64,000 nucleotides of DNA from Monomorium pharaonis (taxonomy: Eukaryota; Arthropoda; Insecta; Hymenoptera; Formicidae): contig NC_050477.1 of the NCBI RefSeq assembly GCF_013373865.1, positions 6,594,869 through 6,658,868 on the forward strand. Direction: 5' to 3'. Each line of letters opens with the position of its first letter. The stretch's first letter is position 1. The notes beneath the pieces are model-generated. The model made no database searches, had not been told where the DNA came from, and worked only from the letters and a program-made list of their open reading frames with translations. Positions 15,981 through 28,937 of this stretch are shown here, piece by piece. A program made the translations under genes and the position numbers.

Positions 15981-16016
15981 GGGAGCGGCGGGATGTCTCG
16001 CCGGGGCGGGGTACAT
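15981..16016 (-). CDS. gro: First coding exon of groucho (transcriptional corepressor), partial
   Basis: Reading the minus strand from 16016, twelve codons give MYPAPARHPAAP. They end exactly at a consensus donor GTAAGTAT (15980 downward). Drosophila Groucho begins with a closely similar MYP-P-RHPAA segment, and the related vertebrate TLE proteins also begin with a short RHP-containing segment. The ATG has purines at -3 and +4 context AAGGATGT. Groucho is a nuclear WD40 corepressor with an N-terminal Q-domain tetramerisation region. It is recruited by Hairy/E(spl), Engrailed and Tcf-type factors. The Q-domain and WD40 exons are not found between 1 and 15980, so they must lie beyond the left edge. 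With only 12 codons, similarity could be chance, but the donor and CpG-rich surroundings support it. Confidence 0.7.
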
Positions 16017-16038
16017 CCTTGTCTTGGACAGTTGCTTC

Positions 16039-16110
16039 TTAGAAATCACTGCAGCGTCCACGATACACCGTGTACACGATCATTTCACCATTTCGTAGGC
16101 TCGAACGCAT
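16039..16110 (-). other. Upstream ORF in the putative groucho leader
   Basis: On the minus strand an ATG at 16110 opens a 23-codon frame that closes with TAA at 16041-16039. This is 22 nt before the proposed groucho start at 16016. If the leader is unspliced here, ribosomes would meet this uORF first, which could dampen or regulate translation. It depends on the transcript including this stretch, which I cannot show. Confidence 0.4.
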
Positions 16111-19100
16111 CCTCGTGATTCGGAAGAGGCTCCAGCTTTCTTAGTCTCCTCTCTCTCCTCTTTCGTTTCATACACCGTTCACGGCACGGGGCGATTCATC
16201 GCGATTACATTACCGCGAACCAAATACACTTCTCCGAATACATTGCTTAATAAACGCGGAAATAGACGGAAACGTTGTAAACTTTGCACGGACTCTCGCG
16301 CGTTCAAGTAGTCCGTCGTACGTATCAACACATTCACGACACTTTTCCTCGCGTAATTTTTCGAGCGTCGTTAAATCTTCGCACGCCGTAGAGTAGCTTC
16401 GTTCCTGTCGAAGAAAAATTCACCTTTATTTCCTTACTTCTATGTGACGTTTTCTGTATAATTTATGTAGCAGTTTCTTATAGCATTTCTCCTGTTTGTT
16501 CGGCTAGAAAAATATTTGCTCCCACGCGCTATTTGAATTTACCCTTCTTTCGAGAAATAGTGCGCTAAAAGTATTGTCTCTATTAACCGCGCGGTATCTC
16601 GCAGGAACTATGCGTTTTCATTTTGTCGGCGCGGCGCGCGCGCGCGCGCGCGTGCATGCAATGGAAGCGTGAACGTGGAGGAGCTTTACGATGGGCGAGC
16701 GATCAATTTATCGTTCGATTTACTAGGCGCGTAAACTGCGCGGCCCCGTCGCGCGCTGCTCCATAGGAGCATTTATCCTAATCTCCGAGGCGTGTTGCGC
16801 CAGGAACCAGGGACAGAGAGTGAGAAAAGAAAAAGAACGCGGCGGTGCGACGAGGACAGAGAAAGTGAAAAGAAAAAGAGCGCGCCCGCCCGGGTATGTA
16901 TGTATATATCCGCACGAGTGTGTGCAAAGCCGCCGGCTGAGCGCAACGTCACGTTCCAGGATCTACGACGCATTGATTACGATGCAATTTTCAATGGATC
17001 ACGGTGGCGGGCGGTACGCGCGGCCATTATCGCAAACATCGCGACGTGTCCAACAAATTCCGCTACTAGGTACGAGACGGATTTCGCGGAAAACGAGGTG
17101 AGATCGGTTGCACATGTTTCTTACGAGTCGGTAAGCAACAAACGAAATAGAGAGACGATGAAGAAGTAAAATTGCTCGTTATTCCTTCATCCCTTGCATA
17201 TATACATATAGTCGCGCGGTAGTCCATCGGTTCGAAGTACGCAAGGACTCTTTGTCGGGGGATAGAAAATCGAGGGCTTGAGAAAAGGCCTTGAGAAAAG
17301 GCTGCGCAGAAGAAGGCAAACGCGCGGTTCCACATGTACGAAGGATAACGTTTTAAATTCGTCTTCGTGGAGACAACGCGCGTCGTCGATTACTTTCATC
17401 GTCCCATCAATCCCAGTGAAGAGATCGTCTTCTTTTTCTTTTTAACCGCGCAACGATATCGAACACAGATCACAACCGCTCGCTTCGTGCTCGTTCTGCA
17501 TGTTGGTTTGCGCGCGGTGGAGACACTTAAGCAAGTCAATATAAATCGATGGACACGGAACAAGAGCGCGCGACGCGACGACGAGCGGTAGGAAGCGGTT
17601 CGGCGGGTGTGTATAGTATAGTACTATAGTAGCAAACACTCGACCGGGCGAATGGACGGCACCCGACCCAGCGCGCGACGTATAACGACGGTATGTAGCT
17701 ATATACCGTTGGGTTAGTTTAGGCCATAGCTTAATTTCCAAGTAGAGAATTGGCGAATTCAACGAGGGATCGAGGGAAGGGCGCGGACGAGATATAATTC
17801 GCGCGCGCGGTGTCTCTCCCTCTCTCGCGCAGATTGCCGTGCGCGATTTCAGCGCGCTGTTTATTTTAGCCGCTCCGCGCCTCGCCTCGCCTCGTCTCGC
17901 CTCGTCTCGCCGCAGGGCGGATTACGGGAAACATTTTTGCGATTTGTACGCTTGGCCAAAGAGGGTCCCCGACCGACGGACGGACGGACGGACGGACGGA
18001 CGGTCCAAGCGACGCGACGGCCGAAAAGCAACGCGCGCGCGTGTGGCCGGGCGGACAACGTTGCCTATTATTTTCACGCTTTTACCGCGCCGCACGATCG
18101 CATATACATGACGCGTCATTACGGGCTCTTTGTAACGCGGGATGATGTTTCGTGTAACGCGCAAAATGGAGTCATATAACCGCGTTAACAGTCCATTCTC
18201 CGCGGATAATGTATTTCACGAGCAATACACGTACAGATATACGTACGTGTACGAGGATAAATATATTTATGTACGTGCGTGTATAATGCGTGCGCGAGCG
18301 TGAAAAACTCGCCCAGGCCCGAATTTGAGCCATCATTTCCATCAATTTGCAGCAAATGCGTTCGGCGGGACGATAAAAACTTTTCGGCTTGACGTCGCGA
18401 CGCGTCGGCGAACGCCGCTGCCGCCGCCGCCGCCGCCGCCACCGCGCAAAATTAAATCCGCCCGGTTTCCACTTGCATTTATGCAAACGCTGAGAAAAGT
18501 TTCGCCTGCACCGTACGTTTTCCATTGTCTTGCGGAGCAATAGAGATGTCGCGTGAAACGACGACAATCGGCAATCTAAACCGCGATAATTTGATGGGGA
18601 TAAAATAAGTTTTAGATTTCGACAAAATAAACCAAACGTGCAATGCGCGCGCGCGAATTGTAATTTCATATCGCGGGATTATTCCTCGAATGAAGGAGCA
18701 GCATTGAAAGAGCTTATAAAGATCGCGCTTCTCGAAAAGCTTACCGCGCTGTTTATTCCCGGAGAAAAGGGAGCCGCCGGCGAATAGAAGCGCGCGCGCC
18801 GATTGCGATGGGCGGCTCGCGACGAGTCACGGAGAAAGTTATCACGAATCTCACGTAATCGGCCCTCGGCTGATCCTTAACCATCGTCCGTGATTTCTTT
18901 ACCTTCTCGATGATCGTTATCATGGCAAACATGGCCGAGCGACGGCGGCGGCATACAATGCTACGCGGATTAAAGGATTCTCCACACCGGACACGCTGGT
19001 GTCGCGCTTTAATTATCGAGTACCGCGAGTGATACCGCGCGTGCCGTTTACGAACCCCACAATTTCGTTATGAGCTGTAAGCCAAATAGTCGAGAGTGCG

Positions 19101-19294
19101 GGATAGAGTCGTTCCGCAACAAAGATATCAATTCTACACGCGGAGATTATAGAAATTTGCTTTGATTCTATTCAAGCATACGTCTTAAATAAAAGTACGC
19201 TCAAGTAAATAATAGTACCAATGGAAAAAGAATTAATAACGCGTGAGTTGACGCGCTTGTTTTTCTTATGTTGTTGCAATTGAATTATTTCGGT
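16111..19294. other. GC-rich upstream region of groucho, no further exon recognised
   Basis: Dense in CpG and alternating CGCG (for example about 16630-16652). It has a GGAC tandem at about 17971-18003, a CGC run near 18418-18443 and AG/CT-rich patches. It probably holds the groucho promoter and leader. Long open frames across 16792-17169 and 18172-18669 lack a supporting ATG or known motif and are expected in stop-poor GC-rich DNA. Confidence 0.4.
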
Positions 19295-19306
19295 AAAAAA
19301 AAAAAA

Positions 19307-19337
<31 letters not shown>
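19295..19337. repeat. Compound A-run, (AT)n and (GT)n microsatellite
   Basis: A run of about 13 A is followed by about nine AT units and then about six GT units. Confidence 0.93.
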
Positions 19338-21825
19338 CAAATCGTGTAATATAAGTGACAATTGAGATATCAACGATCAGTTGTATGCTCGGTCGTAATT
19401 TTTGCTTCTTATACATCGGCGATCGGCCGTTCGCGAGGGGCGCGAAAGTAAAAACTCTATTGTGCTGGCGATAAAAGCGAACAACTCCGTGCGACGTTAC
19501 GACAGTGTCCTAATATTCCGCATAATTACGATACGACCGATCGTGTCTTTATTAGCGGCATGACGACGTTGCCGACTTGGTGAAATGCACGAGTCGTAAA
19601 GAGCCTTATCTCGCGAAGCATGATAATTATACGGCGAGAGAAACAACTTAAGTGGCTTACGGCAGTAGTTGGGAACGTGCGCGTATAAAAATTTTGTTCT
19701 AACAACGAATTATTAAATGAGAAATTCCGCCTACACCGTGAATCGACAGGTAGTATACAATTTTGTTTCAATAGCGAATTTCAATTGCGAAACTCCGTTT
19801 AACATATTATTCGTCTAATCCAAATTGTATCGATCACTTTGAAACCGGCAAACATATTCGAAATGTATTTATGGAAAATCCAAACTTTCGCTCTCTCTTT
19901 TTGAAATACGCCTCAATGTTGGCTGTCTCGACGCGAGAGGAACTCGCAGCAGCGAAAAGCGGCTACAATTTATGGGATACACACTCGCTTAAAGGTTCCG
20001 CGAAATCACAATATAGTATACGCTAATACGCGAGAAAGACAACGCGAACGAATGGCTTGTCGATCGTCTCCGATAATTTTACGAGCCGTGCACGACGATT
20101 ACCTCTAACATCGTTCCCGCTCCATCTCCTCACCACTGCGCGCGATCCCTTTCATCGTCGATGACTCTTGGCTTCTTGGCAATAACGCAAGTAAAACCAC
20201 CTATACAATTAATTTGATCGCTAATTCGGAAATCGTATCGCGTTGAAAGATTTACAAGAAAGATTTACCGGTGACTACTTTTGTCGTATACAAAACTCGC
20301 CATTCTTTGATCGGTAAATAAAATTGCGTCGTCAATCGAAACTTATTTTCCGTTTAAGTACATGTCCTAAATAAAAATTGAAATATTGTAATTACAAATA
20401 ATGAACTCAATGCCGAAAAACAACATATATAATTAATATAATAGTGCCAAAATAAAAAGAAAGTAATTAATAATACCGATGTACAATCGTTTTCCTTTTT
20501 AATTGTCACGACATAAAAAATCGACTTTCTGGTTGGAAATGTTATCAAGCGACTAAATTAATTGTATTAAACACGAGCGTTAGGAATTAATAAATATTTG
20601 AAATTGTTGAAAAATTGAGAAATTTTTGAGAGATGACACCGATTCGTAAAGTTCTCCGCTTAGAGACAATCAACTGTCCGAGGATTACGTCATTCGAGGT
20701 TGCCCGTGCCTAGGTGGTTTAAATTAATTAGGATTGCGTTACGATAGATGTGATATCGTAATACGGAGAGAGACCGGAAGATCGTACCTCTCCAAGAACT
20801 TATTAAATAAATCTCGCGATGAAACGAGGGAGTAGAGAAAAAAATTGGTACGTTTGTCCAAATTCCCACGAATCCCACGTTCGTATTGTTGCGATGTGTC
20901 AGTTTCACGCGTACAACGTTAATGACTTCCGTGTATCTTTCCAATAATCCGTTAAGCCGTCGCGATAAACCCGGAGGAAGAGGGAAACGAGGAACAAAGA
21001 TTCGGAGCGGACTCGGGGTCTGTTGTTTGAAACTCGATTAACGAGCCCGACGTTCGAGGCTCGGCGCAACGTTTTCTCGGAAGAGAACGCGCGCGCCTTA
21101 TCGATCAAGGAGCGGAGCGGAGGGAATTAAGGCTTGATCGGTGGAGAGGAAGGGATTAGTTTTTGCGGATGACTCGGCCGACCGAGCCTTCCCTCGTTTC
21201 GCGAAAGACGATCCAGCGTCGTAATTATTGGGCCAGAAGTTGCCAGAACTGGCGCGCGACGCGCGACGCGCGGCGCGGCGTGGCGCTGCGGGCCCCGGGA
21301 GCGAGATTAACGATATATGTATGTACTATAGCCTTAACGCGCGGCACGGCGCATCGCGCAATCGGTACGGAGCAGAAGGAAAAGAAAAAGGAAAAGAATG
21401 TTTATCCCCTCTTCTTTTTACTCACCGCGAAAGTAATAATCGCCGTCTATTATCCACGCTTCGTCGATACTCGACGGCGAGGAGGCGCGGGGGACGGAGG
21501 GGGGGGGGAGGGCGCTGGACGGCGCGGCGCGTCACGCTCCGAAGCTGGCCGCATAACTAACGAGGACACGTGACTTGGCGCGTTGCTAACTATCGCAACG
21601 AACTGCATGAACTTGGCGCGGCCAAGTTTCTCTACGCTCCGGGATTCTCCGAAAATTCAGATTCAAAGGAGTCGGCATTGACACACGCGCCATATACGTA
21701 CCTCGGAGGATCCATCGGAGGTCACGATTCCCTCACTCTGACTCTCGCGCCTCCGTCCTTAATCCGTCTTGGCACTGCGGCGAAAAAGCACTCGCGTTTC
21801 TTGTCGCGTACTCCTCCTCTATCCC
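19338..21825. other. Stretch without recognised gene
   Basis: Moderate GC to 20.3 kb, AT-rich at 20.3-20.65 kb, then increasingly GC-rich. An E-box type CACGTG occurs near 21567. On the minus strand a short ATG-led segment (MDPPR) runs into a GTACGT donor-like site near 21700; it is too short to identify. Confidence 0.35.
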
Positions 21826-21826
21826 C

Positions 21827-21916
<90 letters not shown>
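21826..21916. repeat. (CT)n microsatellite, about 90 bp
   Basis: A nearly pure CT run with a single CGCT interruption near its start. Such GAGA-type tracts are common near insect promoters, and this one lies in the most GC-rich block of the window. Confidence 0.96.
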
Positions 21917-21919
<3 letters not shown>

Positions 21920-23067
21920 CCTCTCTAGCTCGCTTGTTCCATCTCGTACTGACACACTTTCGTAGAAAGACGCGTGCACCCAGTCAAACGTAGATCCGTG
22001 CACATCGGATACGTGTATAAGCCGGGCACAGCAGGGATCGGACAGAGAATCGGAGGCAAGCAAATGTCGTAACCGAACCGCGCAGCGTACGACGCTCGAC
22101 TGCGAGCCGGGTAGTACCGAAGTGGATGACGGGAACGTGTGAACGCCGCTTGCCGCCGTCGTCGTCGCCACCACCACCACCACCACCACTACCACCACCA
22201 CCACCACCACCACGATCACTACCACCACCACCGCCGCCGCCACCGCCACCGCCATCACCGCTCCACGTCGCGCGCCACGACACACCGACGATGAGCGACA
22301 ACCAACACCAATCGCCGCGGCGCGGCGCCCACACCGATGCTGCATCAATGAAACGAACTCGTACATGGACATGCGCGTGCGCGCGCGCACACACAGTCGA
22401 GAAACAGCAGTGGTAGCAGTCCGCTCCGTCTCGCTCCTACCGCAGCGCCGCGCCGCGCCGCGCCGCGCCGTTTCCCTGTTCCCCGTGCGAGTCAAGGGCG
22501 TCGACCGACGGGGGCGACAGAGCACTCTCTCCATCTCCGCTCGTCTTTCCCGGAGAGTTTGTAGGTTACGAACAAGAGAATCTGTATCTCTCTTCCCGAG
22601 GGCCGTTAAAAAAGTTGAACCTATAAATTTCGCTTCTAATTTTTACTAGTAAATATACCTAATATTTATTCGCGGTACCGGATCGTTGTTTGAAATTCGA
22701 AACTTGGTACCTAAAGATCGGCGCGCGGCGGTGAGCGCTGTGTGAATATATAAGAAATTGTTGACTGCGTTCGATTTGAATTGAAAGCGCGTTACGTCTC
22801 TTTTAAATCTGGATCGTGAATCGCGCTTGTTCACCAAGGATTTTCAGTTACCGCGGGGATCACAACGGGAGACTCGTCGACGGCGCATATAATACATCGG
22901 CGCGCGGCTCTCGGCGCGTGCGAGCGCAAATTTCGAAAACTCTTTACCGACACCTCTGCTTTCGGCGTTGCGTAGAGCCGCGCTCTCTCTCATCCTCTCC
23001 GCTCTCTTCTCTCTCGCTGCTCTCGCTCCTCTCTCTCTCTACTCGCTCTCTCTCGCGCGCGCTCTCG
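21917..23067. other. GC-rich promoter-like block with CCA/CCG repeats
   Basis: It contains a CCA/CCG trinucleotide tract at about 22168-22258, a CGCGCC tandem near 22441-22470 and CT-rich DNA from 22981. The 270-codon minus-strand open frame across 21722-22534 is largely low-complexity Arg, Val and Glu-Arg sequence with no known domain. Confidence 0.4.
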
Positions 23068-23074
23068 TCTCTCT

Positions 23075-23144
<70 letters not shown>
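23068..23144. repeat. (CT)n microsatellite
   Basis: A long CT run with one CCT slip, inside a wider CT-rich tract from about 22981 to 23160. It ends about 50 bp upstream of the candidate initiator at 23197. Confidence 0.95.
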
Positions 23145-23147
<3 letters not shown>

Positions 23148-23196
23148 CGCTCTCTACCGACACACATTTCCTTAATCTTTCGCTCTCTCCGGTCCG

Positions 23197-23400
23197 TCAG
23201 TCGTCCTTCGTGTCGTCTCGCTCTCTCGTTCGTTTCGCCCGCTCGTGCCCTCGCGATTTGCAGTGGCGTGGCGGTGTGGCGGGAATGCCGAATGTCAGAC
23301 CGCGCGCGCGCGTACGTGCGTGTGTGTGTGCTGTGCCGCGACAGAGACGGCGCGAGTCAAAGTGGCGGAGAGTGCCGGACAACACGAGTCAACCGGCATC
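23197..23400 (+). other. Candidate noncoding first exon of an unknown plus-strand gene
   Basis: A TCAGTCGT motif near 23197 resembles the arthropod initiator consensus TCAGT. About 200 bp downstream the sequence CGGCATC runs into a consensus donor GTAAGTAGAG at 23401. A CT/GAGA-type tract lies just upstream, as is common at insect promoters. No ATG-led frame with recognisable protein similarity is present, so this would be a 5' untranslated exon. It could belong to fem-1 as an alternative first exon, or to another gene. RNA evidence is needed. Confidence 0.3.
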
Positions 23401-23993
23401 GTAAGTAGAGAGCTCGGCGTGGGTGTAATCGCCGCGAGCGTGTAGGTGAGGGACGGGAGGAAGAATGGTAAGCGGTGGAGAGGAGAAAGGGATGACGCGC
23501 GAGTGTGTGTGGGCGTGTGTACAGTTGTGTACAAAGCTCGCGCTTACGTACACACGTCGTACGCGTGTGGCGTTCATCATATTACACACCGTTCACGCAT
23601 CGCGTCCGCCGCCGCGCTGCTTTGAGGAGAGATGAATCCTCGATTCGGTTAAACGCCCGCCAACCGGGGGATGCTCTAAATCAGGACTGTCTACCTGAGC
23701 ACACGTACACAGACGCGCGCGCACGTACGTACATACGTATGAGCCGGCTTTTCGAAATTCCAATACTCCGTCGAGCGAACGGGAGTGCGCGACGAGATGA
23801 GAGCGAGAGCGACGCCGACTACTATTGCACCGATGCGTTTTCCTGCGCATCTCGTTGCAGGAGAGATGTATGTCTTCCTCGCTGGCGTGATCGATCATGA
23901 ATAGAAATCGACGGGATACGATGCCGCGATGTTGCATCGTGTTTCGCTCCGAGACGGGATAATGGAATCAGAAATATTGACATTTTTTTCACC
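23401..23993. other. Stretch without recognised gene
   Basis: GC-rich continuation of the promoter-like block, with GTGT and ACGT-rich low-complexity patches, falling to AT-rich DNA at about 23960. No exon was recognised. Confidence 0.4.
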
Positions 23994-24515
23994 CAAGTTT
24001 GAAAAAAAAGTATTTAAGAGTTTATCTGTTTCTTCTCTCTTTTACGTGTAAAAGGATCTGACGGTAAAGTAGTCAAAGAGTTTGTGTCACTATTGGTTGG
24101 AATTATAAATATTCCATGAAATAAATGTTATCTAATGATTATACAACTTAAATCTAATTTGCAATGTGATAATATAATAAATTTTAACCAAATTTAAAAG
24201 AGAAAAATTTAAGCGTGCTGTTTTCTTCCTTGTTTTACGTACAAATAGATCTGTGACTGTAAACTAATCAAAGAATTAATAATTTGAATTTGAGATTATT
24301 TCAAATATATTCCGCGAAATTACATTTAAATGATATGATTCGTGAGATAACAAAATAAACCAATAAGTTTGAAACGGTATTTGAGCATTATTTATTTTTC
24401 ACTTTATTTTATGTATTGAAATGTCTCACAATAAATTAGTCAAAAAAGTTTGTAGCTGCAGTTTGGGACTACTCCGTGGAATTACGTAATAAAACGGAAA
24501 AACGTCACTAGAAAA
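23994..24515. repeat. Degenerate tandem repeat, three units of about 170-195 bp
   Basis: Three diverged units start near 23994, 24189 and 24361. Each opens with CAA(A/T)-(A)GTTTGAAA-like sequence and continues to a TTTTACGT/TTTTATGT core. Next comes an A(G/A)TCAAAGA/AGTCAAAAA block and a TATTCC(A/G)(T/C)GAAAT or CTCCGTGGAATTA block. The shared order of four landmarks makes chance unlikely, but identity is low. No coding signal was seen. Confidence 0.6.
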
Positions 24516-25605
24516 TGTGAATAAGTGCGTGGTTTATATGACAAGTATTCCAATGTATCAGATTTGCCGTTTCCAAGTGCGTCGCGATTTATCATTGCGA
24601 TTCGTGTAGAATTTCAGCCACCGAGAAGCTACTCTCGTTGTACTTGGGCCACAAAATGACAATTTACGCGTAGAAAATTAATTATATTCTATAAAACAAC
24701 GTACTCTCTTTATCCATCGTCGCGTTGGCGTCGTCGCAATTTGCAAGAACACGGTCGCCCGTAGAATCGGCTTGACATTCGCGTTCACCCAACTGCGGGT
24801 CGGCCCGCGGCCGCCCGTCTCTTTTTGTCCTCCGAGAGGCCATCCTTTCGGAGCGGCCGCAAGCCACAGACCATCGCGCACTTTTCATCCTGTACACGCA
24901 CGTCCATTATACCATACACGTACACACGCGCGCGTGACTTGACCGAACATTGTGCGTAACCATATTCACTTCGATGCGCCACGCAAAATGTACGCACGGC
25001 TATGTCGCAGCCGTGTCTATGCTTGCGCGAAGGGCAATCGGAGAGAGAGAGAGAGAGAGAGAGAGAAAGTACGTGGAACGGCCGTAAACACAATTGAAAA
25101 TTTTTAGTGAATGCACTTCCGTGGCTGCCGCGATGACCGGGTGATGCGAATCGCGGAAACGATGGCATGAGCGAGAAAATTTATTTTGTCGTGGGAACTC
25201 CTTTCTTAAGAGACGCTCAGCGAACGTACGTGTACGTGAAAAAAAAAGAGTACGATTTATTATGTACTGAGATTCATTTTTCTTCCGGTTGAACGGATTG
25301 TGTGATGCGCCAGCATATATACTTAAAGATTTCTGAAGTCTGTTTTTTCCGCGTTAAAAAAAAGACTATGTTACTTTACAGATCGATGGAGAATTAATTG
25401 ATTCGTCGAACGACATTTCCTCTTACGTGGTGACGTCTTGACGATCCTGCTCGCAATTTGCATAATTCTTGCACGAAAGCAAAGTTTGTACGACGTCGTT
25501 TTACTATATGCGCGTTTTCTTGTCGCGTGACTAATAACAAGCTGCTCTTGGAGTTCGTCTGTAACAATTTGGCTGGTAATTGCAGTTGGCGATACGTATT
25601 GCATC

Positions 25606-25657
<52 letters not shown>

Positions 25658-28600
25658 CCCACCTGCGCGCGCGTGTGCACATGTGAATCCTGCATCGTCA
25701 AGAAAATCGATATCTTTACAAAAATATCAGTTTATGTAAGATCGATGAATCATGCAAGCTAACAGCTGTCGATATTGTATTTTATTGATTTGTAATACAA
25801 AATGCCGTCTTCCGTATAAAATTGTGTATATTGTCAGAGGACCAATTAAATGAAGTAATGAGCATATTCATCGAACATTGTATTTAATCTTATAGGACTA
25901 TAATTTGTATTTTTTGGGCTAAGCTTGTTAAAATTGTATATTGCTAATGACTACCATAATCATTCAGTGTTATTAAAAAATTTTCAAACGCTTGTAAAAA
26001 ACAAACATAAAAATCAAATACAAAATTTTATACATGTGTGTGTGTGTGTGTGTATAAGATATATAATTTAGAGTGACATTAGTAGTTTGATAATAATGTG
26101 GAGTAAAAAGCGTTATTCGACGCACTAATCATAATTTTATTCAATTGTATTCAATACATAATATTTTATCACTGTGCTTATAATAATGAAACTTTTATTG
26201 TGACGTACGAAGAAAGGATAGATTGTTATCGATAGTACCCGCTAACAACGCTTTAAATCGGAAGCGATTCATTCGGACAGAATTTAGACGGAATTTAGGA
26301 TTTCTTCATTCCACGGTTAAAGAGCAGCCGATCGATCCATCGTAAAAGTCTCCAATCACTTTATGTGAAACACGCAAGGTGTTCCCGGATAATCGTCGCG
26401 CTGACGAAAAAATTGGCTGTCGAGTTACGTGAAAGATAAGAGAGGGAGAGGAGGATAATACGATTCGTCTTATCTCGACGGCACGCGGAATATCTGGCTC
26501 GCTTAACCCTCTTGTCCGCTTTGAAATACCTTTTCCACGATTCATTCAAACTATTTTTAGAATTAGATTTTTAATTCTAAATAACGGAGTGTAATTTTAA
26601 TTTATATTTTATCTTCAAAATATACTTCTTAAAATGTATGAAAAATATTCCTAAATATATTCTATAGATCCATAATCTTATGAAACATCCTAAAGATATT
26701 TCATAGGATCTTTCTGGATTCGCCCGAGGCTAATATTCGGCTATTATTTACTTTTCTTGAGAACGTCCGAAGAATGTTCGAGGAATAAATTGGGATTCTA
26801 CTTGTGTAGGTCTCGGGGACGTTACGAGGCAGTGTGTACGCTCCATTATAGGGCTCCAGCGTAGGGCGCAAAATTTGGATGATGATTCTACCGGTCATCT
26901 CTACTCTAACTGGCGAGGCAACTTTTTCAAAATTAAAATTAATTTTTCAAAATTAAACTTAACTAATAAAAAATTATTTTAGAAGTACAATGACGCAAAA
27001 GCGACTATCTAATTTAGCACTTTTATTAATCGAAAGTGAAATAGCAACAATTTTTATTAAAAAGATGTTACAGAAATATTTGCAAACGTTAAAGTTCGCA
27101 AACGCAAAAATCACAATTTTTTAATTGTTTTTCTTATTTTTTTAAATTTCTATTATTTCTATTATTTTTTCGTATATTTTCTTTTAATTCTCATTTTTTA
27201 CGAACTGTGTGTATCACTTAAAAATATAATAAAAAATATATTAACATCTTATGTTAATGTTAAAACAAAAAAAATAAAATTATATATAAAATTTTAATAT
27301 AAGAATTATTAAAAAATATAAAAATATACAAAATTGCAAAAACTTATAAAAACAACCATTTTTCCTGCCTCGTCGTGATTCTGTTGGTAACGTTAAAAAC
27401 AGAAACTTTTTAGCTTCCCGTTTTGTCTTTGTAGTTTTGTACTGGGGCGCGTGAGCGATTCTCAACATAGGGGCGCATAAGCGAGTCGTATTAACGGCGG
27501 TAGGTCTACATGTGTAGATGATCTTACGACATCCCGACAACATTCTTGTGTTGTCTAGGTTTTGCTCACTCTGGGTTAATACTTTTTTTAAAATAAACAT
27601 TAAGTGACAGTTAAAAACTTTTGATTATTTAATTCAAGATCGTGACATTGATAATATATACAATATATATCAAGATCGTTAAAACTGACTATGTAACGAA
27701 GTTGTTCTGTATATATATATATAGTGATATTAAAATTAAAGTAGTTATGAAGAAACAATGTATAGTGCGATGGGTAAGGTAAAGTTGTTCTTTTTATTTC
27801 TTTTATTCCCGAATTTATCGACGATGAATGAGAGTTTAAACCTTTAAACTAAATGATTCACAAATACGTGTCGCAAGAAAAAATTTATATAGCGCATATA
27901 CGGAAAATCAAACTGAAAAATCAATTTTTCGAATTTTAACAGAAATTTTCAAAAGATTGAACGATTTATACAAAAAGGTTAATTTAACTTTTCTTTTATT
28001 AGGAGAAATAAAAGTACTTACCTATATCCCAGAAAGAGCCATTCCGCTCTGTTACATGTCAACCCTTGCTTACTTATTAAATGTAGACGATTAATCAAAG
28101 AGAAATCAGAGAGAAACATGAGAGCGGTCGCAACACCGATTTAGCTGTCACTTTATTTTGAAGTGCCTCTATGTTCATAAAATGTAGACATTGAACTATG
28201 TAGCCAACGTTTGTGAATTACACAGGTAATGCCCACGATTTTGTGGTTCTTTTCCGTGCTATAAGCAAGAGCGAGGTGAATCAGAATACATAAACAAAGA
28301 AGAACAATCAAATCGTTTTGAAACGTTTTTTGTCTTGAAGGTCCACACGTTAAAGGCGCATCAAAATAAAGTCGTAATTAAATCACAGCCGTAGCTGCTT
28401 TTGGGCTCCATTTTATTGCTTGTAAATTCAAAGGTCTCTTTTATTTGAGACATATTAACAATTTTATTACAACTATAATATAAATATGATCGTTATCCAT
28501 ATAGCACACATCCTGGAGACGTATTCTTAGAAGACGTCCCTTGGAGGCAGCTGTGCTGTATCAGCTGATGTATGGATAAAATGGGCAAACATATTATATA

Positions 28601-28903
28601 AGGTATAGGAAATTCTGCGAGTTTAATCAGCTATCGGAATTACGGAATTTTGTGCTAGCTAGGCTCGAAAGTCGTTGGATACCGCGCTCTATCGGCGTCA
28701 TGGCGCAACATTGTCGACATTGTGCATTGTCGACTTGCAGCCAGCTTCCTTCCGGACCGAACTACCGCGACGCGACGCCGACGATTCCTTCTCTCTCGCC
28801 ATTAGAAATAGCTAGTGGAAAATTTCGTGAAAGAAGAACGAGAAGTGGACGGATCGCATCTATGACCGGGGCGCATGCGTCTCTACTCTACACAATGTAC
28901 AAG
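24516..28903. other. Long stretch without recognised gene; several microsatellites
   Basis: GC-rich at about 24540-25200, then AT-rich. It contains an AG run (25040-25066), a TC run (25608-25655), a TG run (26036-26053) and strongly AT-rich DNA at 26930-27330 and 27600-28000. A donor-like site on the minus strand at about 28019 has no acceptable exon upstream. Nothing coding was recognised. Confidence 0.4.

Positions 28904-28932
<29 letters not shown>
28904..28932. repeat. (AG)n microsatellite
   Basis: A pure AG run of about 29 bp upstream of the fem-1 start, ending in a G run. Confidence 0.94.

Positions 28933-28937
<5 letters not shown>

Noticed and set aside
16792..17169. 125-codon plus-strand open frame near groucho
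   Set aside because: No ATG start, no known motif, stop-poor GC-rich DNA.
21690..21725. Minus-strand ATGGATCCTCCGAG followed by a GTACGT donor-like site
   Set aside because: Five codons cannot be identified and GTACGT is a weak donor; kept only as a note.
21722..22534. 270-codon minus-strand open frame
   Set aside because: Made mostly of Val, Arg and Glu-Arg runs from CCA and CT repeats; no conserved domain and no separate support.
28010..28060. Minus-strand donor ATAG/GTAAGTAC
   Set aside because: The only open upstream segments are too short and stop-laden; no plausible exon.
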